64,000 nt of DNA from an uncultured Clostridia bacterium (GCA_927362715.1 CAKMIX010000009.1:1-64000), one strand, 5' to 3'. Shown: positions 52,275 through 60,524, counted from the first letter of the stretch. Made by a program: numbers and translations. Notes: generated by a model not told the origin, from the sequence alone.

Positions 52275-54428
52275 ATGATGGAAAATTATTGTGGCAAACG
52301 CTTAGACGGCAGATATGAGATCCGCGAGATCATCGGCGTGGGCGGTATGGCGGTGGTCTATAAAGCCTATGACAATATTGATGATCGCATCGTCGCAATT
52401 AAAATCCTCAAAGAAGAATTTCTTGCCAATGAGGAGTTCCGCCGCCGCTTCAAAAATGAGGCGAAGGCGATCGCGGTCCTGTCTCACCCGAATATCGTCA
52501 AGGTGTATGATGTGAGCTTCGGCGATCGGCTGCAGTATATCGTTATGGAATATATCGAGGGCATCACCCTCAAAGAGTATATTGAGCAGCAAAAGGTCAT
52601 CAATTGGAAAGAGGCCGTTCACTTTGTCAACCAGATCTTAAAGGCGCTTCAGCATGCGCATGACAAAGGGATTGTCCACCGTGACATTAAGCCCCAGAAC
52701 ATCATGCTCTTGCAGGACGGTACCATTAAGGTCAGTGATTTCGGCATTGCGCGTTTCTCTCGCGGGGATACGCGCACCATGACCGAAAGCGCCATCGGCT
52801 CCGTACATTACATCAGCCCCGAACAGGCGCGCGGTGAAATCACTGACGATAAGGCGGATATTTATTCCGTCGGCGTAGTGATGTATGAAATGCTCACAGG
52901 GCAGCTGCCGTTCCAATCGGACAGCGCTGTTTCCGTTGCCATCATGCAGCTCCAGCAGGATGCCAAGCGTCCGCGTGAGATCAATCCCGAGATCCCGCTC
53001 GGGCTTGAGCAGATCACCATGCGCGCTATGCAGAAAAATCCGAAAAATCGGTATCAGTCCGCTTCGGAAATGCTGCTGGATCTGGACGAGTTCCGCAAAA
53101 ATCCTTCCATCAAATTTGACTATAACTACTTTGTAGATAACGAACCCACCAAGTTTGTCGGCGGTAAAGGTACGCCTGCACCTGTTAAGAATCCCGAAAG
53201 AGCGCAGCCAGAAAAGCCGGAGGAGGGCAGCGAGGAAGAGGAAGACAAGAAAAACAACAAAACGCTGCCGATCCTGTTCGGCGTACTGGCGGGTGTCGTG
53301 GTGCTTGTCGCGATCTTTGTCGGTATCTATTTCGGCGTGGCTGCGCGGCGCGTGGATGTGCCGAATTTTGTGGGTATGAACTACAACGATGAGATCGCGA
53401 ACAATGCGGAATATACGGATAACTTTACCTTTGAGACCACACCGGTTTACAGCGCTGACGCGGAACCCGGAACGGTGCTTTCCCAGGATCCCGAGGCGGA
53501 GGAGCGTGTGCGTATCCACAGCACCATCACGCTTGAGATCGCCTATAATGACGACAGTATCCAAATCTCCGGTATCATCGGGCTTACCGCGGATGAAGCG
53601 GAAGCCAAACTGAAGCAGAGCGGCTTTGAGGTCAATACCATTGTGAATTATGACCCGAACGCACAGGAAGGGATCGTGTATGATACCTATCCTGTTGAGG
53701 GTTCCTACGCTGAAAGCGGTTCGCTTGTGACTATTTATGTTGCGACGAATGAAAACCCGGATGCCACGACTGTGCCGTATGTTGTCGGCTACAGCCGTGA
53801 AGTTGCCGAGCAGTTGATCACCAGTGCGGGGCTGAAGGTCGGCAATGTGACCGAGCAAGACAGTGACAAGGCCGCCGGTATCGTTCTTTCGCAGTCGCCG
53901 GAGGCCAATCAGCAGACCGACGCGGGCGGTGCAGTGAGCCTGGTCGTCAGCTCGGGCAAAGCACCGGCTTCGTCTGCCACTATTTCCGTAACGCGCCCGA
54001 ACGCCAACACAAGCGCTTCCATGCGCGTCTACCTGGACGGCGCGCTTGTAGACGGGTACCCAATCGAAGTTCGTCTTGACGGCGGTACTACGCAGATCAC
54101 ACTGCAAGGCTCCGGCAACGCCGTACCGTATTCTGTTGTGATCGATGACACGGAGATCCAAAGCGGCACGATCGACTTTACGCAGAATCCGCCTACATTT
54201 ACTTCCGTGACGAAAGAATATCCTATTGCCGTGCCGGATGTTTCGAACAATACACCGGTGGATGATGCGTTGGATGATTTGGAGGTTGCGGGATTTACCA
54301 ATATTAGACTTGTAGATGAAAGCGGCAATGAGATTTCCGGGCAGAGTGGTGTTGTGATCGCACAATCACCCGTAGGCGGTACAAGAGTTGTTCCCTCTAC
54401 GCAAATTACGCTTACAGTACGTCGATGA
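52275..54428 (+). CDS. prkC: PASTA-domain serine/threonine kinase PrkC
   Basis: Membrane kinase sensing muropeptides or lipid II; in Bacillus it triggers spore germination. The 717 residues have a kinase domain (about 12-275: GVGGMAVVY, K43 in AIKIL, HRDIKPQN with D137, DFGIARF), a polar linker, one membrane segment (about 332-354) and an extracellular part with PASTA repeats from about 357. Three consecutive repeats are followed by an inserted beta-rich segment of about 100 residues, then a final PASTA (from IAVPDVSNN). AAGGAG precedes ATG 52275; ATG 52278 is equally possible. Overlaps rsgA by 4 bp. Confidence 0.95.
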   Translation: MMENYCGKRLDGRYEIREIIGVGGMAVVYKAYDNIDDRIVAIKILKEEFLANEEFRRRFKNEAKAIAVLSHPNIVKVYDVSFGDRLQYIVMEYIEGITLKEYIEQQKVINWKEAVHFVNQILKALQHAHDKGIVHRDIKPQNIMLLQDGTIKVSDFGIARFSRGDTRTMTESAIGSVHYISPEQARGEITDDKADIYSVGVVMYEMLTGQLPFQSDSAVSVAIMQLQQDAKRPREINPEIPLGLEQITMRAMQKNPKNRYQSASEMLLDLDEFRKNPSIKFDYNYFVDNEPTKFVGGKGTPAPVKNPERAQPEKPEEGSEEEEDKKNNKTLPILFGVLAGVVVLVAIFVGIYFGVAARRVDVPNFVGMNYNDEIANNAEYTDNFTFETTPVYSADAEPGTVLSQDPEAEERVRIHSTITLEIAYNDDSIQISGIIGLTADEAEAKLKQSGFEVNTIVNYDPNAQEGIVYDTYPVEGSYAESGSLVTIYVATNENPDATTVPYVVGYSREVAEQLITSAGLKVGNVTEQDSDKAAGIVLSQSPEANQQTDAGGAVSLVVSSGKAPASSATISVTRPNANTSASMRVYLDGALVDGYPIEVRLDGGTTQITLQGSGNAVPYSVVIDDTEIQSGTIDFTQNPPTFTSVTKEYPIAVPDVSNNTPVDDALDDLEVAGFTNIRLVDESGNEISGQSGVVIAQSPVGGTRVVPSTQITLTVRR

Positions 54429-55330
54429 CGGCAAAAAGTATGAATAACAAGCAACTTAACGGAATATTGCTGAAAGGCGTCGGCGGCTTCTATACGGTGG
54501 AAGCCGCCGATGCGGTATATGTGTGCCGTGCCCGCGGTGCGTTTCGCAAGGAAAAGGTCACGCCGCTTGCGGGCGACCGTGTGCGCATCACCGTGACCGA
54601 CGGCAGGTCGGAAAATACCATAGACACAATCGAGCCGCGCAAAAATTTTCTGCTGCGCCCGCCTGTAGCGAACATTGACAATCTGATTATTGTAGCGGCG
54701 ACGTCCGTCCCGCGACCGTCGGCACTGCTCATCGACAAGCTCATTGCCATCGCGGAGTATAAGGCGATGGAACCGATCGTTGTGTTCACCAAAACGGACG
54801 AGCAGCCCGCGGATGATCTTGCGGCGATTTACAAAGCCGCAGGGATCTGCTGCTTGGCTGTCTCCAACGAAACGGGCGAGGGCGTAGACGCCGTACGCGA
54901 GGTTCTGCAAGGCAAAGTCAGCGCTTTTACGGGAAATTCCGGCGTAGGCAAAACGTCGCTTCTCAATCGCTTAGATCCCTCTTTATCCCTCGCAACAGGA
55001 GAGGTCAGCGATAAGCTCGGCCGCGGCAGGCACACGACTCGTCAGGCGGAACTTTTCAAGACCTGCGGCGGATATATCGTTGATACGCCCGGTTTTTCTG
55101 CGCTTGAGCCCGAGAAAACCGAGTGGATCCCGAAGGAAGAGCTTGCCGACTGTTTCCGTGAATTCCGCCCCTTTTTGGGACAGTGTAAATTCACCTCCTG
55201 CTCGCACACCTGCGATAAGGGGTGCAGGGTTTTGGAAGCTGTGGAAAGCGGCGAGATCAGCGCTTCCCGCCACCAAAGCTATGTGCAAATGTATAACGCG
55301 GTAAAGGACAAAAAAGCATGGGAAACATAA
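54425..55330 (+). CDS. rsgA: Ribosome small-subunit-dependent GTPase RsgA (CpgA)
   Basis: Circularly permuted GTPase in late 30S assembly, and in Bacillus linked to wall shape through PrkC. The 301 residues have an OB-fold N-terminus, G4 TKTD, then G1 GNSGVGKTS and G3 DTPGFS, and a C-terminal zinc site with Cys and His (CKFTSCSHTCDKGC). The order stp-prkC-rsgA matches Bacillus; the rpe gene that often follows is absent. Confidence 0.94.
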   Translation: MTAKSMNNKQLNGILLKGVGGFYTVEAADAVYVCRARGAFRKEKVTPLAGDRVRITVTDGRSENTIDTIEPRKNFLLRPPVANIDNLIIVAATSVPRPSALLIDKLIAIAEYKAMEPIVVFTKTDEQPADDLAAIYKAAGICCLAVSNETGEGVDAVREVLQGKVSAFTGNSGVGKTSLLNRLDPSLSLATGEVSDKLGRGRHTTRQAELFKTCGGYIVDTPGFSALEPEKTEWIPKEELADCFREFRPFLGQCKFTSCSHTCDKGCRVLEAVESGEISASRHQSYVQMYNAVKDKKAWET

Positions 55331-55965
55331 AAAAAGCGGACTGCGCGATCTTTGCCGCAGGCAGTGCCGTTTCACCCGCACGTGTACGGGAATTTTTACG
55401 GGATGATGCATTTATTGTTGCGGCCGATGCGGGATATAAGCTGTGCCGCGCCTGCGGTTTGGAGCCGGATCTCGTGATCGGGGATTTTGATTCAGGCGCA
55501 CCCGTTTCCGAAAACCCGAACATGCAGGTGATCCGCCTAAATCCCGTCAAGGACGATACCGACACCGCTTGTGCATATGCGCAAGCTGTCAGCCACGGGT
55601 ACAAGAACATCGTGCTTTTCGGCGGCACGGGTGGGCGGCTTGACCATACGTTTGCAAATTTTGACTTGTGCGCGCATGCCAAAACACAGGGCGTGGCATT
55701 AGCGGTCGTGGACGATCATCACGAGATTTTCGCTTTGCAAAACGAGATTCGTGTTATAAACGGCGATGCCGGAAAATACGTTTCGGTTTTTGCCGTCGGC
55801 GGCGCGTGTACCGTGTCACTGCGCGGCTTTGCTTATCCGCTGCAAAATTACACATTTGAGCCTTTCAGCGGCCTCGGCGTAAGCAATGAGACAACAGCCG
55901 AGCAAGCGGAGATCGAAGTTGAAAAGGGGACAGCCCTCATATTTATAACGGATAAAGACCATTAA
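55318..55965 (+). CDS. thiN: Thiamine diphosphokinase
   Basis: Converts thiamine to thiamine diphosphate with ATP. The 215 residues have AADAGYKLCRACGLEPDLVIGDFDS, KDDTDTACA and FGGTGGRLDHTFAN, the conserved family motifs. It overlaps rsgA by 13 bp. In Bacillus the homologue yloS lies just before spoVM, as here apart from one small gene. Confidence 0.94.
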   Translation: MGNIKKADCAIFAAGSAVSPARVREFLRDDAFIVAADAGYKLCRACGLEPDLVIGDFDSGAPVSENPNMQVIRLNPVKDDTDTACAYAQAVSHGYKNIVLFGGTGGRLDHTFANFDLCAHAKTQGVALAVVDDHHEIFALQNEIRVINGDAGKYVSVFAVGGACTVSLRGFAYPLQNYTFEPFSGLGVSNETTAEQAEIEVEKGTALIFITDKDH

Positions 55966-56020
55966 CACATTTTTTGACGCCGCATATAGTGATAATAGCA
56001 ACGGTAAAGGCGGTGTCTGC

Positions 56021-56176
56021 ATGAGAAGAAGGTCAAGAGGCGGCAATCTGGGACTGATGTTCGCCATGCTCGGTGCGGGTTTGATCCTCGCGCTGGTTTT
56101 TCCCTCCGGATTTCTGGTGGTCGCGCTGTCTCTGGCTTTGATCGTCAGCGGCATCCTGCTGTGCAAAAATTGCTGA
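56021..56176 (+). CDS. 51-residue membrane miniprotein upstream of spoVM
   Basis: A short frame (51 codons plus stop) with a basic N-terminus (MRRRSRGGN) followed by a continuous hydrophobic stretch (about 10-47) that can form one hairpin or two membrane segments, ending CKNC. AAAGGCGGTG is a plausible SD 10 bp before the ATG. It sits between thiN and spoVM, and the spoVM SD overlaps its stop codon, so the two are probably translated together. No family was recognised; a sporulation membrane role is inference from position. Confidence 0.65.
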   Translation: MRRRSRGGNLGLMFAMLGAGLILALVFPSGFLVVALSLALIVSGILLCKNC

Positions 56177-56188
56177 GGAGGCTATGGT

Positions 56189-56278
56189 ATGAAAGTCGTT
56201 GTGGTCAAAAGTCCGAAGGTGCTCGGCGGGATATTGCGCTGGTTATTTCGAATCAAAAAGGACACGAACATATCATAA
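56189..56278 (+). CDS. spoVM: Stage V sporulation protein M
   Basis: 29-residue amphipathic peptide that in Bacillus marks the curved forespore membrane and anchors SpoIVA for coat assembly. The sequence aligns with Bacillus SpoVM (26 aa): residues KSPKVLGGILRWL match KLPKFLGGIVRAM, including the Pro at position 9 that is key for curvature sensing, and it ends with a basic tail. AGGAGG lies 7 bp before the ATG. The location after stp-prkC-rsgA-thiN is the conserved spoVM locus, which supports the call despite the size. Confidence 0.9.
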   Translation: MKVVVVKSPKVLGGILRWLFRIKKDTNIS

Positions 56279-56281
56279 ATA

Positions 56282-56314
56282 AAGAACAGCCCGTTTGAAA
56301 CGGGCTGTTCTTTT
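56282..56314. terminator. Bidirectional terminator after spoVM and nadE
   Basis: AAGAACAGCCCGT (56282 onward) pairs with ACGGGCTGTTCTT across a small loop, with A- and T-rich flanks on both sides. It ends the plus-strand block and the convergent nadE gene. Confidence 0.88.
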
Positions 56315-56330
56315 ATACAATGCAGGCAAA

Positions 56331-58241
56331 TCAAAAGTTCATCCAATCCGTGCAGTCTGCGTCTGAGGGCATTCTCCAGTCCCCGCGCGGCGACAGGCTT
56401 ACGGAACCGACCTTCGGCCCGTCAGGCAGGCAGGAACGCTTGAATTGGTTGGCAAAGAAACGACGTAAAAACAACTTGAGCCACCGCGTCAACTGCTCGT
56501 CCGTATAGGTGTCGGCAAATGCGCGGCGCGCCATAAACAGAAGTTTTTTAGGCAGTGTCCCGAAGCGCAGGAAGTGATACAGGAAGAAGTCGTGTACTTC
56601 ATAGGGTCCAAGTTCTTCTTCTGTCTTTTGCTGAATATTTCCTTCTTTATCAGGCGGTAAAAGCTCAGGGCTTACAGGCGTATCCAGAATATCACGCAGG
56701 ATGCGGGCAACGTTCTCGGGCAGATGCTCCGCTTCGTTTTCGACCAAATGGCGCACAAGCGTCTTCGGCACGCCTGCATTCACGCCGTACATGCTCATGT
56801 GATCCGCGTTGTAAGTGCACCATCCGAGCGCAAGTTCGCTCAAGTCTCCCGTGCCGACCAAAAGCCCGCCGTGCTTGTTGGCAAGATCCATCAAAATCTG
56901 TGTGCGTTCGCGTGCCTGCGTATTTTCGTAGGTCACATCCTGCACGCTTGGGTCATGCCCGATGTCGCGCATGTGCCCGAGTGCCGCGTCGCGGATCGGG
57001 ATCTCCAAAAGCTGTGCGCCAAAGGCGCGCACCAAATCACAGGCATTGTGATAGGTGCGGTCCGTTGTGCCGAAGCCGGGCATTGTGACGCAAAGGATAT
57101 TTTCCGCCGGCTGCTTTAAAATCTGCATGGTGCGCACGCACACAAGCAGTGCCAATGTGGAATCCAACCCGCCAGATATGCCGACGACCGCTTTATGAAG
57201 CCCCGTATGTGCAAGCCGTTTGGCGAGCGCGTGGCTTTGGATCGCAAGGATCTCGCGGCAGCGCGCGTCCTTTTCACGCTCGTCCGAAGGGACAAACGGA
57301 TGCCGGTCAAAAAGACGTGTAACATCTTCAAAAGCTGTTTCGGGTACGGGTACACAGGTGCTGACAGCCGGAAACGCGGCAAGGTGTGCGGCGTTGTCGG
57401 AAAACGAGCCGTCGCGCTGCCGTTCGGCACATAGCTTGTCCAAATCAATATCCGCAACGGCGCGGCTGCCGTCAAAGGCAAAGCGCTCGCTCTCCGAGAG
57501 GATCGTGCCGTTTTCGGCAATTGTGCACGCGCCGGAAAATACAAGATCGGTAGAAGATTCGCCGACGCCTGCCGACGCATACACATACGCGCAAAAGCAT
57601 TTGGCACTCTGTGCGGCGATAATGCTGCGGCGATAGTCATTTTTCGTAACAGCTTCGTTACTTGCGGAAAGATTGACAATGAGGTTTGCACCCGCAAGGC
57701 ACAGCGAGGTGCTCGGCGGTGCGGGCACCCAAAGATCCTCGCAGAGCTCTACGCCAAGCACCGCGTTTTCCGAAAGGCGCACAAGCGTCTGCCCGAACGG
57801 TACGGTCTGCGTGCCGATTCTCAGTTCACTCTGCACACCGTCGCCGCTTGCGAACCAGCGTTTTTCATAGTATTCATTGTAATTCGGCAGATACGTTTTT
57901 GGAATTACGGCAAGGATCTGCCCGTTTTGCAGAACGGCGGCGCAGTTATAAAGCCTTGCTTTCCAAACCAGCGGTACGCCGACGCACACGACCATGTCTG
58001 AGCCTTTTGTTTTGTCGCAAAGTGTGAGCAAAGCTTTTTTACAATTCTCCTGTAAAGTGCGCTGCAAAAACAGATCGCCGCAGGTGTATGCAGAAAGATA
58101 CAATTCGGGAAAAACCAAAAGTTTTATGCCGTCGCGTTCGGCAGCGTGTAATTCCTGTATGGCGTTTTCCAAATTTTGCTTTATGCCGCCCACCGTCACG
58201 CGCGGCGAAACGGCGGCGACCTTTAAAAATCCGCTGTTCAT
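56331..58241 (-). CDS. nadE: NAD+ synthase, glutamine-hydrolysing
   Basis: Last step of NAD synthesis, using glutamine as the amide donor. The 636 residues combine an N-terminal nitrilase-type glutaminase (catalytic E46, K115 and C167 in GVELCEDLW) with a C-terminal synthetase domain having the PP-loop SGGLDST (356-362). All catalytic residues are present. GAGG precedes the ATG. A single gene with its own promoter, convergent with the spoVM block. Confidence 0.95.
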   Translation of the reverse strand: MNSGFLKVAAVSPRVTVGGIKQNLENAIQELHAAERDGIKLLVFPELYLSAYTCGDLFLQRTLQENCKKALLTLCDKTKGSDMVVCVGVPLVWKARLYNCAAVLQNGQILAVIPKTYLPNYNEYYEKRWFASGDGVQSELRIGTQTVPFGQTLVRLSENAVLGVELCEDLWVPAPPSTSLCLAGANLIVNLSASNEAVTKNDYRRSIIAAQSAKCFCAYVYASAGVGESSTDLVFSGACTIAENGTILSESERFAFDGSRAVADIDLDKLCAERQRDGSFSDNAAHLAAFPAVSTCVPVPETAFEDVTRLFDRHPFVPSDEREKDARCREILAIQSHALAKRLAHTGLHKAVVGISGGLDSTLALLVCVRTMQILKQPAENILCVTMPGFGTTDRTYHNACDLVRAFGAQLLEIPIRDAALGHMRDIGHDPSVQDVTYENTQARERTQILMDLANKHGGLLVGTGDLSELALGWCTYNADHMSMYGVNAGVPKTLVRHLVENEAEHLPENVARILRDILDTPVSPELLPPDKEGNIQQKTEEELGPYEVHDFFLYHFLRFGTLPKKLLFMARRAFADTYTDEQLTRWLKLFLRRFFANQFKRSCLPDGPKVGSVSLSPRGDWRMPSDADCTDWMNF

Positions 58242-58279
58242 GGCAAAACCTCATAAATGGATTTATCGTATCTGCTGGT

Positions 58280-58308
58280 ATTATACTGGAAATGTAGCTT
58301 TTCCGCAA
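58280..58308 (-). promoter_or_regulatory. Sigma-A promoter of nadE
   Basis: On the minus strand: TTGCGG (58308-58303), 17 bp, TATAAT (58285-58280). It is back to back with the promoter of the aminotransferase gene. Confidence 0.7.
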
Positions 58309-58318
58309 GTCAAAAACA

Positions 58319-58346
58319 TTGACAAACCTTGCAAAATGGTTAAAAT
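58319..58346 (+). promoter_or_regulatory. Sigma-A promoter of the alaA-like gene
   Basis: TTGACA (58319-58324), 16 bp, TAAAAT (58341-58346). Transcription would start about 20 nt before the GTG start. Confidence 0.7.
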
Positions 58347-58372
58347 AGGGATAATCAAAAGGAGTGAGTGCT

Positions 58373-59590
58373 GTGCGCACATTTGAAAAATCAAAAAAGT
58401 TAGACCATGTTTGTTATGATATCCGCGGACCGGTGCTCGATGAAGCCGATCGTATGATCGCAAACGGTGTGGATATATTGAAGCTGAATATCGGCAATCC
58501 CGCGCCGTTTCATTTTACGGCTCCGGACGAGATCATCCGTGATATGATCTACACACTGCGCAGTGCGGAAGGGTATTCGGACTCCAAGGGTATTTTTTCC
58601 GCGCGAAAAGCGATCATGCAATACTGCCAGCTCAAGGGTATCCGCGATGTCGGTGTGGACGATATTTATACGGGAAACGGCGTCAGCGAGCTGATCACCA
58701 TGTCTATGCAGGGGCTTCTCGACGACGGTGACGAAATTCTGCTTCCGGCGCCCGATTATCCGCTTTGGACGGCTGCCGTATCGCTTGCGGGCGGTACGCC
58801 GGTGCACTATATGTGTGATGAGCAAAATGCGTGGAATCCCGATATTGCCGATATGGAAAGCAAAATTACTGCGCACACAAAAGGTATCGTCCTCATCAAT
58901 CCGAACAACCCGACGGGCGCGCTGTACCCGCGCGAGATCTTAGAGGAGATCGTCCGGCTGGCTGACAAATACGGACTGATCCTGTTTTCGGATGAAATTT
59001 ACGATCGTCTCGTTATGGACGGCTTACAGCATATCTCCATCGCGGCTCTTGCACCCCATGTGCCGTGCATCACGTTCAACGGGCTTTCCAAATCCCACCG
59101 CGTTGCAGGCTTTCGGTGCGGCTGGATGGTCGTCAGCGGCGACAAAAAGCGGATCCGCGGTTATATTGAGGGCTTGAATCTGCTTTCCTCCATGCGCCTT
59201 TGCTCCAATGTACCTGCGCAGCACATCATCCAGACGGCGCTCGGCGGCTATCAGAGTGCGGACGAGCTGCTGTGCCCGGGCGGCCGCGTGTATGAACAGC
59301 GAGAATTCATATATAATGCGCTCAACTCCATTGACGGCGTTTCCGCCGTGAAGCCGAAAGCGGCGTTTTATATCTTCCCACGCTTTGATATGCGCAAATT
59401 CAATTTGAAGAACGATGAACGCTTCGTCTTAGAGTTCCTGCGCAAAAAGAAAATCTTGCTCGTGCAGGGGACGGCGTTCAATTATCCGCAGCCTGACCAT
59501 GCGCGCATCGTGTATCTGCCGACGGTCAAGGAGCTCTCCTTTGCCGCAGACGCATTACGCGACTTTCTGAAAGATTATTCGCAGGCATAA
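58373..59590 (+). CDS. PLP-dependent aminotransferase, AlaA-like
   Basis: Class I/II aminotransferase close to E. coli AlaA (also 405 residues), a glutamate-pyruvate aminotransferase. Motifs: LNIGNPAPF, GNGVSELI, INPNNPTGALY, FSDEIYDRL, and the PLP lysine in NGLSKSHRVAGFRCGWM. GTG 58373 is 8 bp after AAGGAG; a GTG at 58364 is too close to the SD. The likely role is alanine synthesis, but the substrate is inferred. Confidence 0.88.
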   Translation: MRTFEKSKKLDHVCYDIRGPVLDEADRMIANGVDILKLNIGNPAPFHFTAPDEIIRDMIYTLRSAEGYSDSKGIFSARKAIMQYCQLKGIRDVGVDDIYTGNGVSELITMSMQGLLDDGDEILLPAPDYPLWTAAVSLAGGTPVHYMCDEQNAWNPDIADMESKITAHTKGIVLINPNNPTGALYPREILEEIVRLADKYGLILFSDEIYDRLVMDGLQHISIAALAPHVPCITFNGLSKSHRVAGFRCGWMVVSGDKKRIRGYIEGLNLLSSMRLCSNVPAQHIIQTALGGYQSADELLCPGGRVYEQREFIYNALNSIDGVSAVKPKAAFYIFPRFDMRKFNLKNDERFVLEFLRKKKILLVQGTAFNYPQPDHARIVYLPTVKELSFAADALRDFLKDYSQA

Positions 59591-59614
59591 GAGAAAAGCT
59601 GAAAGATAAAGCGA

Positions 59615-59648
59615 CGGTCTGTCGGGTCACCCCGGCAGACCGCCTTTT
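59615..59648 (+). terminator. Terminator after the aminotransferase gene
   Basis: CGGTCTGTCGGG (59615-59626) pairs with CCCGGCAGACCG (59631-59642) and CCTTTTTG follows. Read from the other side only a loosely T-rich stretch follows, so it would be a weaker end for the SASP gene. Confidence 0.85.
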
Positions 59649-59678
59649 TGTCCGAAAGAATTTAAACGAACCGTGAAG

Positions 59679-59870
59679 TTATTTCATGCCGTCTTCATAG
59701 GCCTTGATCATCTTTTTAACCATCTGGCCGCCGACAGAACCCGCCTGCTTCGAGGTCAGGTCGCCGTTATAACCCTGCTTGAGGTTCACGCCCACTTCGG
59801 AAGCAGCCTCCATCTTGAACTTATCAAGCGCCGCACGAGCCTCGGGAACAACGTTCTTTTTGCTTGCCAC
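59679..59870 (-). CDS. Small acid-soluble spore protein, alpha/beta type
   Basis: 63-residue DNA-binding protein that coats and protects spore DNA in the forespore. The family blocks are present: ASEVGVNL and GDLTSKQAGSVGGQMVKKMI, near the ends of the two DNA-contacting helices, and the germination-protease cleavage region around KMEAASEVG. AAAGGAG fits GTG 59870; the upstream in-frame GTG at 59879 lies within the SD. A monocistronic gene divergent from spoIIID. Confidence 0.93.
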   Translation of the reverse strand: MASKKNVVPEARAALDKFKMEAASEVGVNLKQGYNGDLTSKQAGSVGGQMVKKMIKAYEDGMK

Positions 59871-59909
59871 TGTAAACACTCCTTTGCTGTGTATTTGCGT
59901 TTGCAGTAC

Positions 59910-59939
59910 TATTCTGTGATGCGCAAAACAGAATATCCT
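59910..59939 (-). promoter_or_regulatory. Possible sigma-G promoter of the SASP gene
   Basis: Minus strand: AGGATA (59939-59934), 17 bp, CAGAATA (59916-59910), close to the sigma-G pattern (TGMATA and CATNNTA). The -10 forms a 7-bp inverted repeat with its mate TATTCTG/CAGAATA (59910-59916 and 59929-59935). Sigma-G control is the rule for SASP genes; the match here is fair, not strong. Confidence 0.35.
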
Positions 59940-60007
59940 TGATAATAAATTCTAAAGCTGTCAAAAAAATGCAATATCATGTTTTAAAATCCGTGGACAA
60001 AACGGCG

Positions 60008-60036
60008 GAATATCCGCCTTTCTCCTTACATATGTA
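60008..60036 (+). promoter_or_regulatory. Possible sigma-E promoter of spoIIID
   Basis: GAATATC (60008-60014), 14 bp, CATATGTA (60029-60036). The spacing and the -35 fit the sigma-E pattern (KMATATT, 14 bp, CATACAMT); the -10 shares its first four bases. The -35 lies inside a small GGCGGA/TCCGCC hairpin. spoIIID is sigma-E dependent in Bacillus. Confidence 0.4.
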
Positions 60037-60064
60037 TTATTGACATAGGTAAGGAGGGCTCGAA

Positions 60065-60325
60065 GTGAAAGACACAGTGGAAGATCGCGCCGTGGAACTC
60101 GGCGAATATATTGTGCACAACAAAGCGACTGTCCGCGCGGCGGCAAAGGTTTTCGGCATCAGCAAAAGCACGGTACATATGGACGTTGCCCAGCGCCTGC
60201 AGCGCATCAGCCCCGGACTTTATAATGAGGTGCGTGAAGTGCTTGACGTCAACAAGGCGCAAAGACACATTCGCGGGGGACTTGCCACGCGCGAAAAATA
60301 CAAGGCGTCAGAAATGCGGAAATAA
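60065..60325 (+). CDS. spoIIID: Stage III sporulation protein D
   Basis: Mother-cell DNA-binding regulator acting after sigma-E. The 86 residues match the family throughout: RAVELGEYIVHNKATVRAAA, a helix-turn-helix with FGISKSTVHMDVAQRL, and the basic tail HIRGGLATREKY. AAGGAGG is 7 bp before the GTG start. Monocistronic with a strong terminator. Confidence 0.96.
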   Translation: MKDTVEDRAVELGEYIVHNKATVRAAAKVFGISKSTVHMDVAQRLQRISPGLYNEVREVLDVNKAQRHIRGGLATREKYKASEMRK

Positions 60326-60337
60326 CGATATAACGTC

Positions 60338-60376
60338 GCGGTCGGCAGCAAAAATGCTGTCGGCCGCAGTTTTTTC
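60338..60376 (+). terminator. Terminator after spoIIID
   Basis: A 13-bp stem with two G-U pairs (60338-60350 with 60355-60367), a 4-nt A loop, then AGTTTTTTCTTT. Confidence 0.9.
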
Positions 60377-60377
60377 T

Positions 60378-60405
60378 TTGCTTCGCGCAAAAAATATGGT
60401 ACAAT
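60378..60405 (+). promoter_or_regulatory. Sigma-A promoter of the glycosyltransferase gene
   Basis: TTGCTT (60378-60383), 16 bp, TACAAT (60400-60405). It starts directly after the spoIIID terminator and leaves a leader of about 110 nt. Confidence 0.6.
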
Positions 60406-60428
60406 AACGCTGATATATTTTGTACGAA

Positions 60429-60490
60429 GCCAATGCCTGCCGACGCTCTCCCTTGCGGTGAGCCGCAGGATATGGCGAAAGGCAGCATAA
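60429..60490 (+). ncRNA. Structured leader candidate upstream of the glycosyltransferase gene
   Basis: An outer stem of ATG(C)CTGCC (60433-60441) with GGCAGCAT (60481-60488), one bulged C, encloses an inner hairpin CCTTGCGG/CCGCAGG (about 60451-60469) with a TGAG loop. GAC on one side and GAAA on the other form an internal loop next to the outer stem. It matches no riboswitch class I could recall. There is no terminator between it and the start codon, so any control would act on translation. Confidence 0.4.
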
Positions 60491-60524
60491 CAGATTGCAA
60501 AAACGGTTAAAGGCGGCGCTTTTG

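Noticed and set aside
52638-54365. Long open frame (575 codons) on the minus strand opposite prkC
   Set aside because: It mirrors the codon pattern of prkC, has no ribosome site and encodes a His/Arg/Asp-rich sequence with no domain. It is a shadow of the real gene.
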